Assembly: GCF_033115175.1 (NCBI RefSeq) | Contig: NC_084837.1 | Span: 25,436,266-25,500,265, forward strand | Length of the DNA stretch: 64,000 nt | Reading direction: 5' to 3' | Source: Lepus europaeus | Taxonomy: Eukaryota > Chordata > Mammalia > Lagomorpha > Leporidae | Part shown: positions 1-14,300 of the stretch, piece after piece | How positions within the stretch are numbered: the stretch's first letter is position 1 | Layout of the letters: the number at the start of each line of letters is the position of its first letter | Position numbers and translations under genes: made by a program | Notes under the pieces: model-generated | Database searches by the model: none | Told to the model about the DNA's origin: nothing | The model's input: only the letters and a program-made list of their open reading frames with translations

Positions 1-433
1 TAGGTAGATATGATGAGCATGGAGAAGGTTTGAAACCGTAATTGGGAGCTACACGTGGGTTAAATGATGAGAGCAGGTCTCTGACCGTCCGTGGCTGTCT
101 GGGTCTAGAGAAGAGTTGGGCTGAAGGCTCAAATGAAATGACTTCTCAGGATGTTCTGCGTGTACTTTTCCTCCAGTAGTGATTGATATCTCACATGTAA
201 ACACACAGGTTGAATCCATCCAGGGTTGACAATCTGTTATGTCAGGGTGCTGGAGAACATGGGGCTAAGGAATTTTAAAATACCATTAACAGACTGCTTG
301 AAATTTTGGAGTAACAGATTAAAACTCTGTAGGGGGAAAAGTGAAGATAGGCAGGAAACATATGGAGAGTGAGGAAGTAGTGGATTGGAGGACTTGATAT
401 TCCAAGGGGAACATTAAACGAGTGATTGAGAGT
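1..433. other. MAP4K5 intron, no recognised feature
   Basis: AT-leaning intronic sequence upstream of the first MAP4K5 exon in the window. I see no exon and no repeat that I can name. The exon that should precede the one at 2222 (acidic, DDDDFE-like) is not in the window. Confidence 0.6.
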
Positions 434-699
434 AGGGCCATTGTTGTGAGGCAGTGGAGTAAGCTACCTCCTCTGACACTGACACCCCATATTGGCATGC
501 CAGCTCAGGTCCCAGTGTTCTGATCCCATTCCTTGAAATTGCCCCAGGAAAGCAGAAGATTGCCCACCTACATGGGAGAACCTGGTTTCAGCCTGGACCA
601 ACCCTGGTCATTTGGGGAGTAAACCAGTGGATGGAAAATCTGTTTCTCTATGTGTCATTTTCTGTCACTCTGCCTTTCAAATGAAATAAACCTTAAAAA
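434..699 (+). repeat. Lagomorph C-type SINE, diverged
   Basis: A plus-orientation tRNA-derived SINE: degenerate head (GCCATTGTTGTGAGGCAGTG), the GGGGAGTAAACCAGTGGATG block at about 616-635, and the tail CTGCCTTTCAAATGAAATAAA. It is diverged and therefore an older copy. Confidence 0.85.
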
Positions 700-710
700 T
701 ATTATTGGAG

Positions 711-1055
711 GGGGCCAGAATTGTAGTGTAGCAGGTTAAGCTGCAGTTTGCAATGCTGGCATGCCATATTGGAGTGCGGTTCAGTTCCCAGCTGCCCCAC
801 TGCCCATCCAGCTCCATTGCTGATGCACCTAGGAAAGCAGCAGGAGGTGGTACTTGGGCCCTTGCCACCCATGAGGGAGACCCTGATGGACGTCCAGGCT
901 CCTGGTGTTGGCCTGGCCCAGCCTTGGCTGTTGTGGCAATTTGGGAAGTGAACCAGTAGGTGGAATATTTCTCTCTCTCTCTCTCTCTTCCTCTCTTCCT
1001 CGCCCCCCACCCCCGACCCCCGTGTCTCTGCCTTTCAAATAAATAAGTCTTTTTG
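711..1055 (+). repeat. Lagomorph C-type SINE
   Basis: A plus-orientation SINE directly after the previous one. It has the GGCCAGAATTGTAGTGTAGC head, the GGAAGTGAACCAGTAGGTGG block, a (CT)n stretch at about 969-990 and the tail CTGCCTTTCAAATAAATAAG. Confidence 0.9.
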
Positions 1056-2221
1056 GGAAACAGTAATTGGAATAAGTGAGATTATGAACACAAGGCATCA
1101 GACTTTTAGAGTGCAGGTAAATTTGTGTATCAGAGCTCATGATTGGTTCCAGGTGTGATTACAGGCATGCAGGGTGGGTTGAAGCATGTGAGAATGTCTT
1201 CAGAGATTAGGTCGGGAAACTTAAGTCTAGAACATTGAACCTGAGCTTTTGAAGTCCATTGAAGTGATAGTGGGTCTTGAAGTAGAGGGAAAAACACACA
1301 TGAGCCACTTTTAAGCCATCAGTGAATGAGAGTCATGAGAAACTTGGTAGACAGAGGTCAAGCTGAAGGCATAGCTTCACAGGAGCAGGCACTTACATGA
1401 GACTGTGGGGACAGTAAACGTCATTCTTGACTTACATTTCTTCCGCAGTCTCCCTGCATCCAGTGTTTGTCCCCTCCCTACTCTTTTATATGCTAATCAG
1501 AGTACTCTTAAAGTAACTGTGGTGATGCCACTCCCTTGCTCCCTTGGAGCAAATTTTTTGCTCCAGAAATTTTTTTCTGCCAAAGAAATAAAATGGAGAG
1601 CCCTGGCCTGGCATTCAGAATGTTTCATGATCTGGCGCACCTCCATCTGTCTTCCAGCTTTGTCATCTCCGTACCTAATCTTCGCTGTAGCCAAATAATA
1701 AACAGTTCACTCCCTCTGAAGACTCCCTGCTTTTCTTTATTTCTTCTATCACTCTGTGTTCTTTCTCATGTTTAGAGTGCTTTCTCACATTTCTGCATAT
1801 CCAACACTTAACTTGCACATTAAGGCCCCAGATGAGAGTACAGCTCTTTGATGAAGAACTTTTAAACTCTTCACTATAAAATCATTTCTCCCTCCTCGAT
1901 AGTAATCCATTTATCTTAATGAGCGGCACTTTACCATTTCCTATTTTTTTTTAGTATGTGCTTGTCTCATCTTCCCAGACCTAGTCCACCTCTTTGAGGA
2001 ATGGAGAATGTGTCTTACTTTTTTGAAACCCTTCAGTATTTTGCACAGTGTAAGCATGGATTAATATTAAAGCATGTCACTGTTCATTGTACTTGTTTTA
2101 TGTTTATCTCAAAATTTAACAGATAATCATTAATAAATGGTAACAATTAAAAAGAAAATTTTGTCTTTTAACTTTATCATTGAAATTTTTTAAAGTGCGT
2201 GTATTATGCTTATATTCACAG
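1056..2221. other. MAP4K5 intron, no recognised feature
   Basis: AT-rich intronic sequence ending in the splice acceptor TATTCACAG at 2213-2221. Nothing else could be identified. Confidence 0.6.
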
Positions 2222-2300
2222 CCCCATGCAATCATTCGTCATACCATTAGATCTACAAACAGGAATGCCAGAGCTGAACGGACAGCTTCAGAAATAAATT
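2222..2300 (+). CDS. MAP4K5: MAP4K5 window exon 1 (79 bp)
   Basis: Starts in phase 0 with [11 protein letters not shown] and ends on one base of a Phe codon. It covers window residues 1-26. Acceptor TTCACAG, donor GTATGT. This is the Arg-rich linker just C-terminal to the kinase domain. Confidence 0.96.
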
Positions 2301-5300
2301 GTATGTCTTTGGTGTACATTTTCCATTGTTGGTTTTGGAGGGTTGAGCTGGGTATTGTACTTCTTATGGAATAATAAAATTTGATACTGATTGAGGCTAC
2401 ATATTTTAATATATGAAATACTTTAAAATAGGACTTGCTTTTTTCTTCTAGATAGAATGCCCATGATGTACAATTTTTGAATGCTTTTTATTTTTTATTT
2501 AAGAAAATGATGGTATTCATTGCAAAACATTTGCAATAAGAAAAAATAGAAAATTAACATTGCATGTGATTGCCTTGCCCAGAGCAAACCCATAGTTGAT
2601 ATCTTTTGCCAAATTTCCTTTATGTTTTTCCATGTATATTTTAATGTGGATGAATTTATACATAAAGTTTTACTTCATATAAAAATATTTTTATATATTA
2701 GCATAACCATTAACTATTTATTGCATTCTGCTTTATTAATTGATAAGTAGTTCCCTCTTGTTGGGCATTTACATTGGTTTCAATTTTTATAAATTACTTA
2801 TAATTTTTATAAATTGTTTCTGAAAATTTAACTCCCCCAATGCCAGTAACAACAAGTACTAGGCTGGGCTGACGTGAGGAGCTAGGAACACAATCCAGGT
2901 CTCTCAGTAGATTGATAGGAACCTAGTTACTTGACCCATCACTGTTGCCTCCCAGAATGTTCATCAGCTGGCAGATGGATTCAGGAGCTGGAGGCAGGTG
3001 TGGAACCCAGGCACTCTGATACGAGATGTGGGCGTCTTATGACTAGGCCAAACATCCACACTGGTTTTAGGGTTTTTGTTTTGTTTTGTTTTTTAAGTCA
3101 GATCAACACTAACATGAATCTTTTCTAAAACAAGTATTTAAAAGAAGAAATTTATTTTTTTATTTGATAAACTAATCATTGAAGATGAAAGTTTTATATC
3201 AGAATTTGTCAATTTAGCAGCATTTTTTTTTTAATTTATTTTTTACTGATTTGAAAGAGTGACAGAGAAAAAAACCTCTTCTATCCCTGGTTCATTTCCC
3301 TAAAGGCCAGTAGCCAGGACTGGGCCAGGCCAGAACCAGGAGCCCAGAATTCCATCCATGTCTCCCACGTGGATGGTAGAGACACAGATGGTTGGGCCAT
3401 CTTCTACTGCTTTCTCAGACGCATTAGCAGGGAGCTGGATCAGAAACAGAATAGCAAGTAATCCAACTGCTTTTCTGACATGAGATGCCAGTGTCATAAG
3501 CAAAGGCTTAACCCGCTGTGCCACAGTGCTGGACCTTGCAACATTAATTTAGAAAAACAAATTTGGAAATAAGTTTTATATATGTATGGGATTATTAACC
3601 TAAATGTATGTTTGTTTCAAGAGATTTAAAGTGGTTTATAGCAAAATAAGATATATAACCAGCAAAATACAAATTAAATTTTAAACCATAATGGGAGAAG
3701 ATAATTCATTAAATATTTGGGCTAAATAGAATTATTTCAGATGAGCATTTTGTTTGCGTTTTCTTAAACTCAAATATCTTGAGCGTTTTGGATACAACTT
3801 CAGAAATACAGCTGCAGTGTTAGAATGTCCTTCTCATATTAGTTTCAATTAGTATATTTTATGATTCAGCCAATAATTCAAGGTACAATGCCTTTGTTAT
3901 CACCCAAATTCGTATTTTATTAGTTACCTTCTTTTACAATCTGAATAGGACTCTGGGCCTCAAATACTAGAGAGAAGAGTAGTGACCAAGTTGCTACTCC
4001 ATTATAAAGCTGCATTCCCTATTTTATGCGGCTGTGTAGAAGTCCATTAATACAGTCTAACTTGCCTGTCTTTTCTTGAATAACTTTTGAATTTTATGTC
4101 ATATTTAGCAAGGCCTTCTTGATTGCAAAGTTACAAAAGGATTCTCCTGTTGTTTCATCTGTTTTTGTAGTTTGATTTTTTAAAATGCTTCGATCTTTAG
4201 TCTAAAATATGTGGTAGAAAGTATAAAGTCTGTATTCAACTTCATTTTCTTTCTAGATACCTACACATTTATCTTGGTGCTGTTCATCAAAGATTTAATC
4301 TTCTAATCAGGAATTTCATGTGCCATCTTCACAATATACTAAATTCCTCTTCAGTTTCAGGACTGTTTCTGGAAATTGTGTTCCACTGCATCCTTTGTCT
4401 ATTCATGTGGTAGTAGCATACTTTGGATAATTATCTCTCTGTAATATCTGTTAGAGTCTTGCAGGACTATTCTCTTCCTAATCCCTGCCCCTGCCTACAC
4501 ACACACACACACAGACACACACACATATGCACACGCATGTACATATACAGATATATATACATGCCTTGTTGCTAATCTTTTTTATTATGATGCTATGCTA
4601 TTTTTTCCTCCACATAAAGAATCTTAATTTTAAAAGAAACCATGTTATTAAATTTAGAAGACTGATAGTCATAAACAAAATAGACTTTTTCAGAGAATAG
4701 TTCAAGATTTGTTTCTTCCTTAAGTGCCCTGTGTACTGATGATCTTAGAGGGAGCTCTGTGTGTTTCACACACCAGGCAGAAAGTAGTAGAGTTGAAGGT
4801 CAATTTATTGATGATTTATCCATCTTTATTTTTTTTTTAATGATTTATTTATTTGAAAGTCAAGAGTTACACAGAGAGGCAGAGAGAGAGAGAGGAAGAG
4901 GGGTCTTCCATACGCTGGCTCATTCCCCAATTAGCTGTAGTGGCTGGAACTGCACCTATCTGAAACCAGGATCTTCTTTCGGGTCTTCCATGCAAGTGCA
5001 GGGGCCCAAGGACTTGAGCCATCTTCTACTGCTTTCCAGGGCATAACAGAGAGCTTGATCGGATCTGGAGCAGCCAGGACTTGGACTGACGTCCCCATGG
5101 GATGCTGTCATTGTGGGCGGTGGCTTTACCCGCTACGCCATAGCACCAGCCCTTGATTTATCCACCTTTAAATTTTCACACCTCTTTTTTGGGATCTGTT
5201 AGGAATATTTTACTGTTTTGTATTTGTTTGACTTTGTATATTTCCAATTAGTTCTGTTTTTTTCTTTGTTTTTTAAACTGAGCTGATAATTTACAGATAG

Positions 5301-8300
5301 TCAAAAACTCAAATATGAAATACACGCATGATGAATGTCTAAATACATATACACTCATGTCTCTAGCACCCTGCACCAGAGGTGGGACATGATCAGAATC
5401 TGTGAAGGCTCCCTCATGCTGCCTCACCGTCAGTACCTTTCCCTCCAAGAGTTCCCTACCCTACCCTGCCCATGCTAATTACTGCTGTGGTCTCTAAACA
5501 TAGATTGTGTTATACCCAGTCTTGACCTTCAGCTAAGTGGGGTGATAGATTTTATGCCTAGTCTCCTTTGCTCAGTAATGCCTGTGAGAGTCCTTCATGT
5601 CACATGTAGCAATAACCAGTTCATTGTTTTTATTATAGTCGTGGATTCCACCACATGATTGTACCACAATTTATGCATTCTTCTGTTGATAGTCAAATAT
5701 ACATAGTATTTGTTAGACATAATTATTATGAATTGAGCCCACTCAGTCTAAGACTACCTGGAATAACTTTGTAGTCCAGCAAGGCCATGTTTATTGACTG
5801 CGTGCAGTGAGGGAGAACACACACCAGAGGAACCATCTAGCATCTCATCAAATACAGCAGAAGAGGTGTAGCATGCTGGAAATAGTGGCACTGCAGTGAC
5901 ATGTAAGTGATGACCTTGAACAAAGCAGCCATGTTTATAGCAAGGGGTGAATACCAGGTTTGTGCTGTAAAAGTGGACACAGGAATGTGTTTCTTTGGGC
6001 CGGCGCTGCGGCTCACTAGGCTAATCCTCTGCCTTGTGGCACCGGCACACCAGGTTCTAGTCCCGGTTGGGGCACCGATCCTGTCCCGGTTGCCCCTCTT
6101 CTAGGCCAGCTCTCTGCTGTGGTCAGGGAGTGCAGTGGAGGATGGCCCAAGTGCTTGGGCCCTGCACCCCATGGGAGACCAGGAGAAGCACCTGGCTCCT
6201 GCCATCGGATCAGCGCAGTGCACCGGCCACAGCGCGCCTACCGTGGCGGCCATTGGAGGGTGAACCAACGGCAAAAGACCTTTCTCTCTGTCTCTCTCTC
6301 ACTGTCCACTCTGCCTGTCAAAAAAAGAAAAAAGAAATGTGTTTCTTTGGAAACTTGCAATGTTGGATTCATAAATGTCTTCCTCTGAAGCTTTACGTCT
6401 GGGTTGGAAATTGAGTCTGCTTCCCTGGGTCAGTGACTGAAGTCTTCCAGGCTGGAACAGAATGATTCATTCTGCTGAATATGATTGCATACAACAGCAA
6501 CGTTTCTGGCACTCTGTAATTTTAGAGCATGAGGTTTCTCAGTAAGGTAGCAGTATAGCTCAGGGGGTCATTATATGAAACTTCACATGTGTAGAATATC
6601 CTTAGGAGAAACGTTTTCTTGTTCATTTTCAGTTGGATTTTCATCTGCCCCCCCCCCCCAAGCCTGATGAATGGCAGGGCAGATTTCTCTATTTGCTCTC
6701 TGATCCAAATTTGAGTACATTAGCTAAATTACCTAATTTTAACAATTTGTCATCTAAAGTCAATTCATGATCAGTCCAATTACCTAGGAAGCTAGTAACA
6801 AGAAATTGGCACCCAAGGAAGTTGGTAGGTAACCACAGAAAATGTGAGTGTGGGGCCAGTGCCATGGCTCTCTTGGGTTAATCCTCCGCCTACAGCGCCG
6901 ACATCTGATATGGGCTCTGGGTTCTAGTCCCGGTTGCTCCTCTTCCAATGCAGCTCTCTGCTGAGGCCTGGGAGGATGACCCAAGTGCTTGGGCCCAGCA
7001 CCTGCATGGGAGACCAGGAAGAAGCACCTGGCTCCTGGCTTCGGATCGGCACAGTGCCTGCCGTAGCAGCCGCTTGTGTGTGAACCAACGGAAGGAAGAC
7101 CTTTCTCTCTGTCTCTCCCTCTCACTGTCTATAACTCTACCTCTCAAATAAATAAATAAAATCTCTAAAAGAAAAAAGAAAATGTGAATGCAAATACATT
7201 TGATTTAATTAGATAATTTTTGCAAAGTTGTAAGTAAATTTCAACCAGGTGTTGAACTCATACCAAGGAGAGGACTCCCATGAGCACTATTATTTTAATT
7301 AATTTATTTGAAAGGCAGAGTGACAGAGAAATGGAGAGACACAGTGGGAGACCCTCCGTCCGCTGGTTCTTTCTCCGAAAAGCCGCGATGGCCAGGGCTG
7401 GGCCAGGCCAAAGCCAGGGGCCTGGAACTCCATCCAGGTCTGCCATGCAGGTGGCAGTGGCCCAAGCTCTTAGACCATCTTCTGCTGCTTTCCCAGGCAA
7501 AATAGCAGGGAGCTGGATCGGAGCACAGCACCCTATACCTGAGTCAACACTCCTATATGGGAAATCATCATTGCAAGCAGCAGTTAATCAGCTGTGACAC
7601 AATGCTGGCCTCCCCTACAAAAAAGCAATATTACAAAGAGATTCTACAAGTACCATAGTTAAGAAATAACAAGTATCTGTCAGTCCAATATCTTCAGCTG
7701 GTAAAGAAGGGGTAGAAATGTGGTTGAGCAAATAGAATTCATACTGTAGTGTGCAGATTAAAGTATGACAGTAGCACTACTCATCTTGTCCCATGGGCTG
7801 AGGGCAGATGTTCCACTTCCTGTGGTCCTGGGCTTGGTCCGCTAGTTGGGTAGAAGCTGTGTTCCTTTGTAGTCACATGCTTCTCAGATTCCTGGTCATC
7901 TCTCGTTTGAGGTATTCTGCTGGGACACTGTTCCCGTGACTTATGATTGGTCGTGTGTTTCTCTGAGAGACGAGAATACAGAGATTGATACCCTGGCTTA
8001 CCACTAACAGTAGCTGGCAAGATTCTCTTTATCAGGATCAGAGTGCAGTTTTCCAAGACAGTCTGCATATTAAATCACGTTAAGATCATCTCGGTGAAAA
8101 TGCTTCTTGGACCTGTTTGAAGGTAAAGCAGTGTAGTACAAGAGTCTAGCTATTTACCTACAGTAAATATACAAAGAGTAGGTGAGGGCAAAATTCCCAG
8201 ATACATGTGATGCTCTGGTTTTGCTTCATTGAGTCTAGTGGGCTCCAGAGGTGTTGTCTTCAGTGTTATTCAGGGTAAGAAAAAGTGAAAACAGGAAAAT

Positions 8301-11300
8301 TAAGTCTGAGGAAGTTTAAGCATTTTTGAAAGTTTAACTGGTTTAAATTTCAAAACTATTCTGATTTTGTCAGGACATTTTATATGTAATGATTAAATGG
8401 TTTAGTTTTTAAAATCATGCTGAAGTGTCACAGGCAGTGGAGATTGTGAGTAAGGTACATTATCCTACAAATTTCCTTGGTAACAATTCAAGGAAAGTGA
8501 GTGAGTGCATCTTGGAGATACAATTAGAGATTTCTCAGGAAACACAACTCAGGCAACTCTTTTTTTTTTTTTTTTTTTTGCCACTGTTAAAATTGAGGAT
8601 CTTTGTCAAGCTTTATACACACTAGAACTAAATATATATATATATATATATATAATACATAATTACCAAATAAAAGCCTTTGTTGAGAGAAAAACTATTT
8701 ATGAAAAAACATCTGCAGTATTGCCTACCCATATGTTCCTCTGTCAATATTTTAAATTTTTCAAAAATTTTATTTATTTGATAGAGAAACATCTCTGATC
8801 AGCAGGTTTACTTCCAAAATATTCACAACAGCCAGGGCTGGGCCAGACCCAAGCAGGAAAGCAGTAACTCAAGCCACGTCACCTACGTGGGTAACAGGGA
8901 GCCAGTATTCGAGCCATCACTGTTGTCTCCCAGGATCTGCATTAGCAGAGTAGCTGGGCATCAGACACAGGTACCCCAGTGTGAGATGAGTATGTACCAA
9001 TAGACTAAATACCTGTTCCCTTTACCAAATTTTGAGGCTTCAGATTATAACCCAATCCATGAATTCAACTTAAAATTTTTAAGGTACAAGGTACTGTATG
9101 ACACTTTTGTGGGTTTTGGGTTTTAACAATTTGACTGCAGTATGTGTAGCCATAGTCTATCTGGGGTACATTTTGTTTCTTAGATCTGTGGATTGATTTT
9201 TTTTATCAAATTTGTGAAGTGTTTGGCTGCTCTTTCTTCAGAATTTATGCACCAGGCTCTCCTCGAATTCTGGGACTCTAGTTGCACGGTAGACCATTTG
9301 TCACAGGTCACTGGGGCTTTGTTCTGCTTTCATTCATAGAAGTTTGTCGTTGTTCTCTATGCTTCATTTTCATTTCTCTTGCCCTGATTAGAAGTTCACT
9401 AATCTTTTCTTCTGTAGTATTCAGTCTGCTGTTAAGCCTATCCAGTGAATTTTATTTCAGATACAGTATTTTTCAGATGCAGGCTTTCAGTCCTATAAAA
9501 TACACATGCATACACGCACCTCATCATGCACACAGTTTGTAGTTTTTTCCTGTCTGCTTGCTTGCTGTGTCCATTTTTTCTGTTAAATCTTTTTACGTGT
9601 TTATCATAGCTGTTGTGAAGTGCTTGTCTGCTGCTGTTTCTGACATCTGTGTCTCTGGGGTTTTGTCCTCTTTGTTTAAAGAGTTAATCACCTGATAAGT
9701 CAACTTGATCCTTTCAAGGTTTGTAAGTTTTTACTAGAGTCTTTCATCTGGATAGAAACTCAGATATCTTTCCTTGTGCTGTGGGAGCTTCAGAAGCTCG
9801 TGTTTGTTGTTGTCTGACAAAGGCTTGCTTCGTTCTTGGAATTCAGCCAAAGATATGGGAGACTCCTTTACATATTTCTGGAATTCCTTTTTTGTACAAC
9901 ATTCATATTTCTCAGGCCATGTCCTGTAAGGTCCCCTTGTCTAAGCACTGCCCAAATGTCAATCTCTGTTTCCTTCATCCGTTGAGCCTCTCTCTCTGAT
10001 CTCTACTTTATTGTTTCCTAGTTTGTACAGCGCCCCATGCGGAAAGCCAGGATGACTATAGATCCTACCACGTATTTCCTTTCTCTCAAGAATCACAGGC
10101 CAAACACTTGCTTCACATAGTTCATATACATGCAGACATACACACAAGCACACACACATGTGTATTACATGGATGTGCTTGTTTATGGCAGAAAGGTAAC
10201 TCTGATTCCTGGTACTTCATCGTAGCTAGAATCTTACCATGTTGGGAGTTTAATCAGGATATAGAAGGCCTCCTTATCTTTGTAAGTCTCTAAATCTTCC
10301 AGATATTAAATTCTTATTATTCAAGTGATAATTTTTGCCATACTAGTGCCTTTTATAAAGCATCTCTAGACCTGCTTGCCAGTATTTCTAATGCTAAAAC
10401 AGAAAGTATCTGTCTCAAAAGAATAAAGTGGTTCTTTATGAATTACAATGTACTCTATATTTTATGAGATGTCTTCGAACCTTTAATTAAAAAGTTTATA
10501 ACTTACTGTTTCTGTTTAATGTCATGAATTATATCAGTACTTTATATTCCGTGCAAATTTTTTTTAGGGATAAGGACAATACAATTCTTAAATGCTTTTT
10601 AAATGTATGTTGCTTGCTTTGCTAAGAGTGCATATGGGAATTTTGCATCTCTGATGCAGGTATGAGTATATAGAAATATCCTTGACCTTTCTGTCACATT
10701 GGATTTTAGAATTTAAAATTTTTAAAATTCTCTGTGCTTTATGAGTAGGTAATAAATTATCCTTTTCTCTGTTTTAGAATATTTCATGTAAAAGAAGATA
10801 CTCTTTTTTTATTTGGAATAATTATTCTGAAGTCAATCTGACTAGGCCAAATAGATTCCTGAGCAGCATTGTGATAGTTAATTTGACAGAAATAATTTGT
10901 TCATTTAGATAGTTTACAGGTAATTTATTTTTGGTTCATCTATCCTAAGAAGCTATAGCTTAAATTAATCTCAAAACAGAGTCTGCAGTGTAGAGAAAAT
11001 ACTTAATTTTTCTAGTCATCTACTAATTAATTTTTAATTAATTAATTTTTTAAAAATCTCTTACACAAAAAGTACTGTTTAATTTCCTGATTCCAACCAA
11101 GAATTAGGTAACGATGTTAGGAAGGTCCCAGATTATTTTCTTTGGATAAGTAAAAAGGAGCACTCTTGCAGTTAAAACATAGGAGACTTTGTGGTCTCTT
11201 TCCTTTCTTCTCATGGGTCCCTTGCTGCCCCCTTACCAGGACAGAACCTTCTTGTAGTAATCCTGAGATGAAGCCTTTAACATGCTGATTTTGTAAATAT

Positions 11301-14300
11301 CTGTTCTATATGTTGCAGTTGATAAGTTACAATTTGAACCTCCTCTGCGGAAAGAAACAGAAGCACGCGATGAAATGGTAAGAATTGTGAGGTTTTTTTT
11401 TTAAGTATATACACATTGGAATTTGAGAAAGCTTAGAATTAAGTATACTTTGACGATAGAACAAAGTAATATACCATGTAAGCATTAATTTTGATAATGT
11501 ACCTCTCACATTACAGTTTGAAATAGTTGATAGTTTGGGTGTATTTTGACTAGGCCACACAGTGGCACAGTATGTCAGCCATTCATTTGACCCTTCTCAG
11601 TCTGCATTTTCCTGAAGTTATGAGCTGCATGGATAAGCATAAGCTTCAAGTTCTCAGGGCCTTTTCTCTTACTAATTCTGTTAAGTTTGCAGTACATTCT
11701 GTATCCCTGCATTGCCTTATATTTTTAAAAAATGTTTTGTTAATACAGCTTTTTAAAAAAATTGCACTTATTTTGAGATTATGTGAAAGAAAAGAATAAA
11801 TAAAGCAAGACATTAGAATCAGTGTGGAAGTCATATTAACATCTATTTTATTTATCTGATTTTTAGAATATCTGTCTTCTGATTACTGTATCTCTTCTCC
11901 CTTATTTAGAATTAGTGCTCTTCTTACTGTATATGTCACTGAGTATGAAGTCTTCAGTTTCCATACTGATAGACAAAAGTTGTGCACCAATAAGTAAATG
12001 ATAATTTAATAAGCTATTTAGTTCTCCTTGCTAATGGGATAGTGATGCTATTAATATTGCATTATTTTTTTTCTCTTTTGCCTTGGAAAACACTAGCATA
12101 TTGGTAAAGAGGGCTTGTCACATTTGAAGCTACATTTAGTGTGTTTATGGAATTTTTGAAATTCTTGTTGTCAACTGATAATGAGTCATTGACCTAAATA
12201 GGTCACATGACAAAGCAAAGCTAGCTGGAGATTCAAAAACTGATTGAATACAAGATGATTAACAGTCATTACAGTGGAATAGTTTCTTGAATCAAATAAA
12301 AGTTGTTATGGAGTAACTTTTCTGGTTTTTTGTTGTTAGAAATAGCGTTTTAAATCACATTTTTTCTCTTCACAGGGAGTGTCGTCAGACCCAAATTTTA
12401 TATTAAAGTGGAATCCTTTTGTTGATGGTGCAAATACTGGCAAGTAAGTTGGTTTCTGATTTAATAACTTTATTTTAATTAATACATAAGAACAGTTTTG
12501 GGGTGTTTTTTTAAATTAAGCTTTAATTTTCATTCTTAAAAAAGTTGTACCATGTTGTCAATGTAGAAAGCATCATGTGTTGATCATTAAGATTTGTGGT
12601 TTTTGTTTTTCTAATCTGAATATATGTGATATACTGAAAGATGAATCATGTGATATCATGGACAAAAAAAATACCTCAATGGGAGTTAGAAAACCCCAGG
12701 TCCATCTCCAGAACATTCTAGACCTATCTTCCCTCAAAAGTTCTGGCTGGCTTCCATGAGTTGTTTGTAACCTGTTTGTACATTGCAGTAGCCTAGATAA
12801 CTCTGGAAATACAGATCCGTGGGTTCTAGCATTAAGCTATAGGTGCAGGATTGGCAAACTATGGCCTGTGGACCAGAACTGGCCTCCTCTTTATTTTTGT
12901 ACACCCCATGCTCTAAGAATGATCTTTTTGATGGTTGAAAAAATCAAAAGAACAATATTTTTGCTACACATAAGAAGTATTTGAAATTGTAATCAGTGTA
13001 TGTAAGTAAAGGTTTGTTGGGACACAACCATGCTTATTAATTTATGTATTGTTTATAGCTGCTTTCATGCCAGAACAGCAGAGTTGTAGAGTTGCGACCA
13101 CGGTATATCTCACACAGCCTACAATTTTTACCCGTGGCCCCCTTACAGAGAAAGGAATCTAAGAATTGTGGAAGCTTCTCAAGTGATTGCAATGACTGTG
13201 AATGTGTGTGGGACCACTGGGTTAGCTTGTTGGTCACCTGTTGAGCTTATTAGAATGGATGTTCTAGGGGGCCTGTGCTACAGCGCCTGCATCCCATATG
13301 AGTGCCAGTTCCAGTCCTGATTGCTTCACTTCTGATTCAGCTCGCAGCTAATGTGCCTAAGAAAGCTGCTGAAGATGACCCAAATACTTGGGCCCCTGCA
13401 CCCACATGAGAGGTCTAGATGAAGCTCCTGGCTCCGGGCCCAGCCCTAGCCATTGCGGCCATTTGGGAAAGTGAATCAGAGGATGAAAGATTGATTCATT
13501 CTCTTTCTCTCTCTTTATGTAACACTGTCTTTCAAATAAATAAATAAATCTCTTTTTTAACAACAACAACAACAAAAAAAGGGAGATTCTGATTGAATAC
13601 AGAGTACATTTTTCTACATAGTACATTTTTAAAGTTCCTGGGCTGGAGCCGGCACTGTGGCACAGTAGGTTAATCCTTGCCTGCAGCATTGGCATCCCAC
13701 ATGGACACCTGTTCTAGTCCCGGGTGCTCCTCTTCCAGTCCAACTCTCCGCTGTGGCCCAAGTGCTTGGGCCCCTGCACCTGCATGGGAGACCAGGAATA
13801 AGCTCCTGGCTTCAGATCGGCACAGCTCCAGCTGTTGCGGCCATTTGGGGGGTGAACCAATGGAAGGAAGACCTTTCTCTCTGTCTCTCCCTCTCACTGT
13901 CTGTAACTCTACCTCTCAAATAAATAAAATCTTTAAATAAATAAATAAAGTTCCTGGGCCAGGCCAGTGTTGCTGGGACCATACTTTGAATAACAAAGGA
14001 TTTAATAATAGAGCCTGGGACTGGCACTGTGTCGAGATAGGCTAAACCTCCTCCAGTGGTGCCAGTATCCCATAGGGGCACTAGTTCATGTCTGGGCTGC
14101 TCCTCTTCCAATCCAGCCCCCTGCTGATGTGCCTGGGAAAGCAGCAGAGGATGGCCTGTGTGCCTGGGCCCCTGCACCCACATGAGAGACTCCAAAAAAG
14201 TTCCTGTCTTTGGATCAGCCCAGCCATTTGGAGAGTGAACCAGCAGATGGAAGACCTCTCTGTCTCTTCCTCTCTCTGTCTGTAACTCTGCTTCTCAAAT

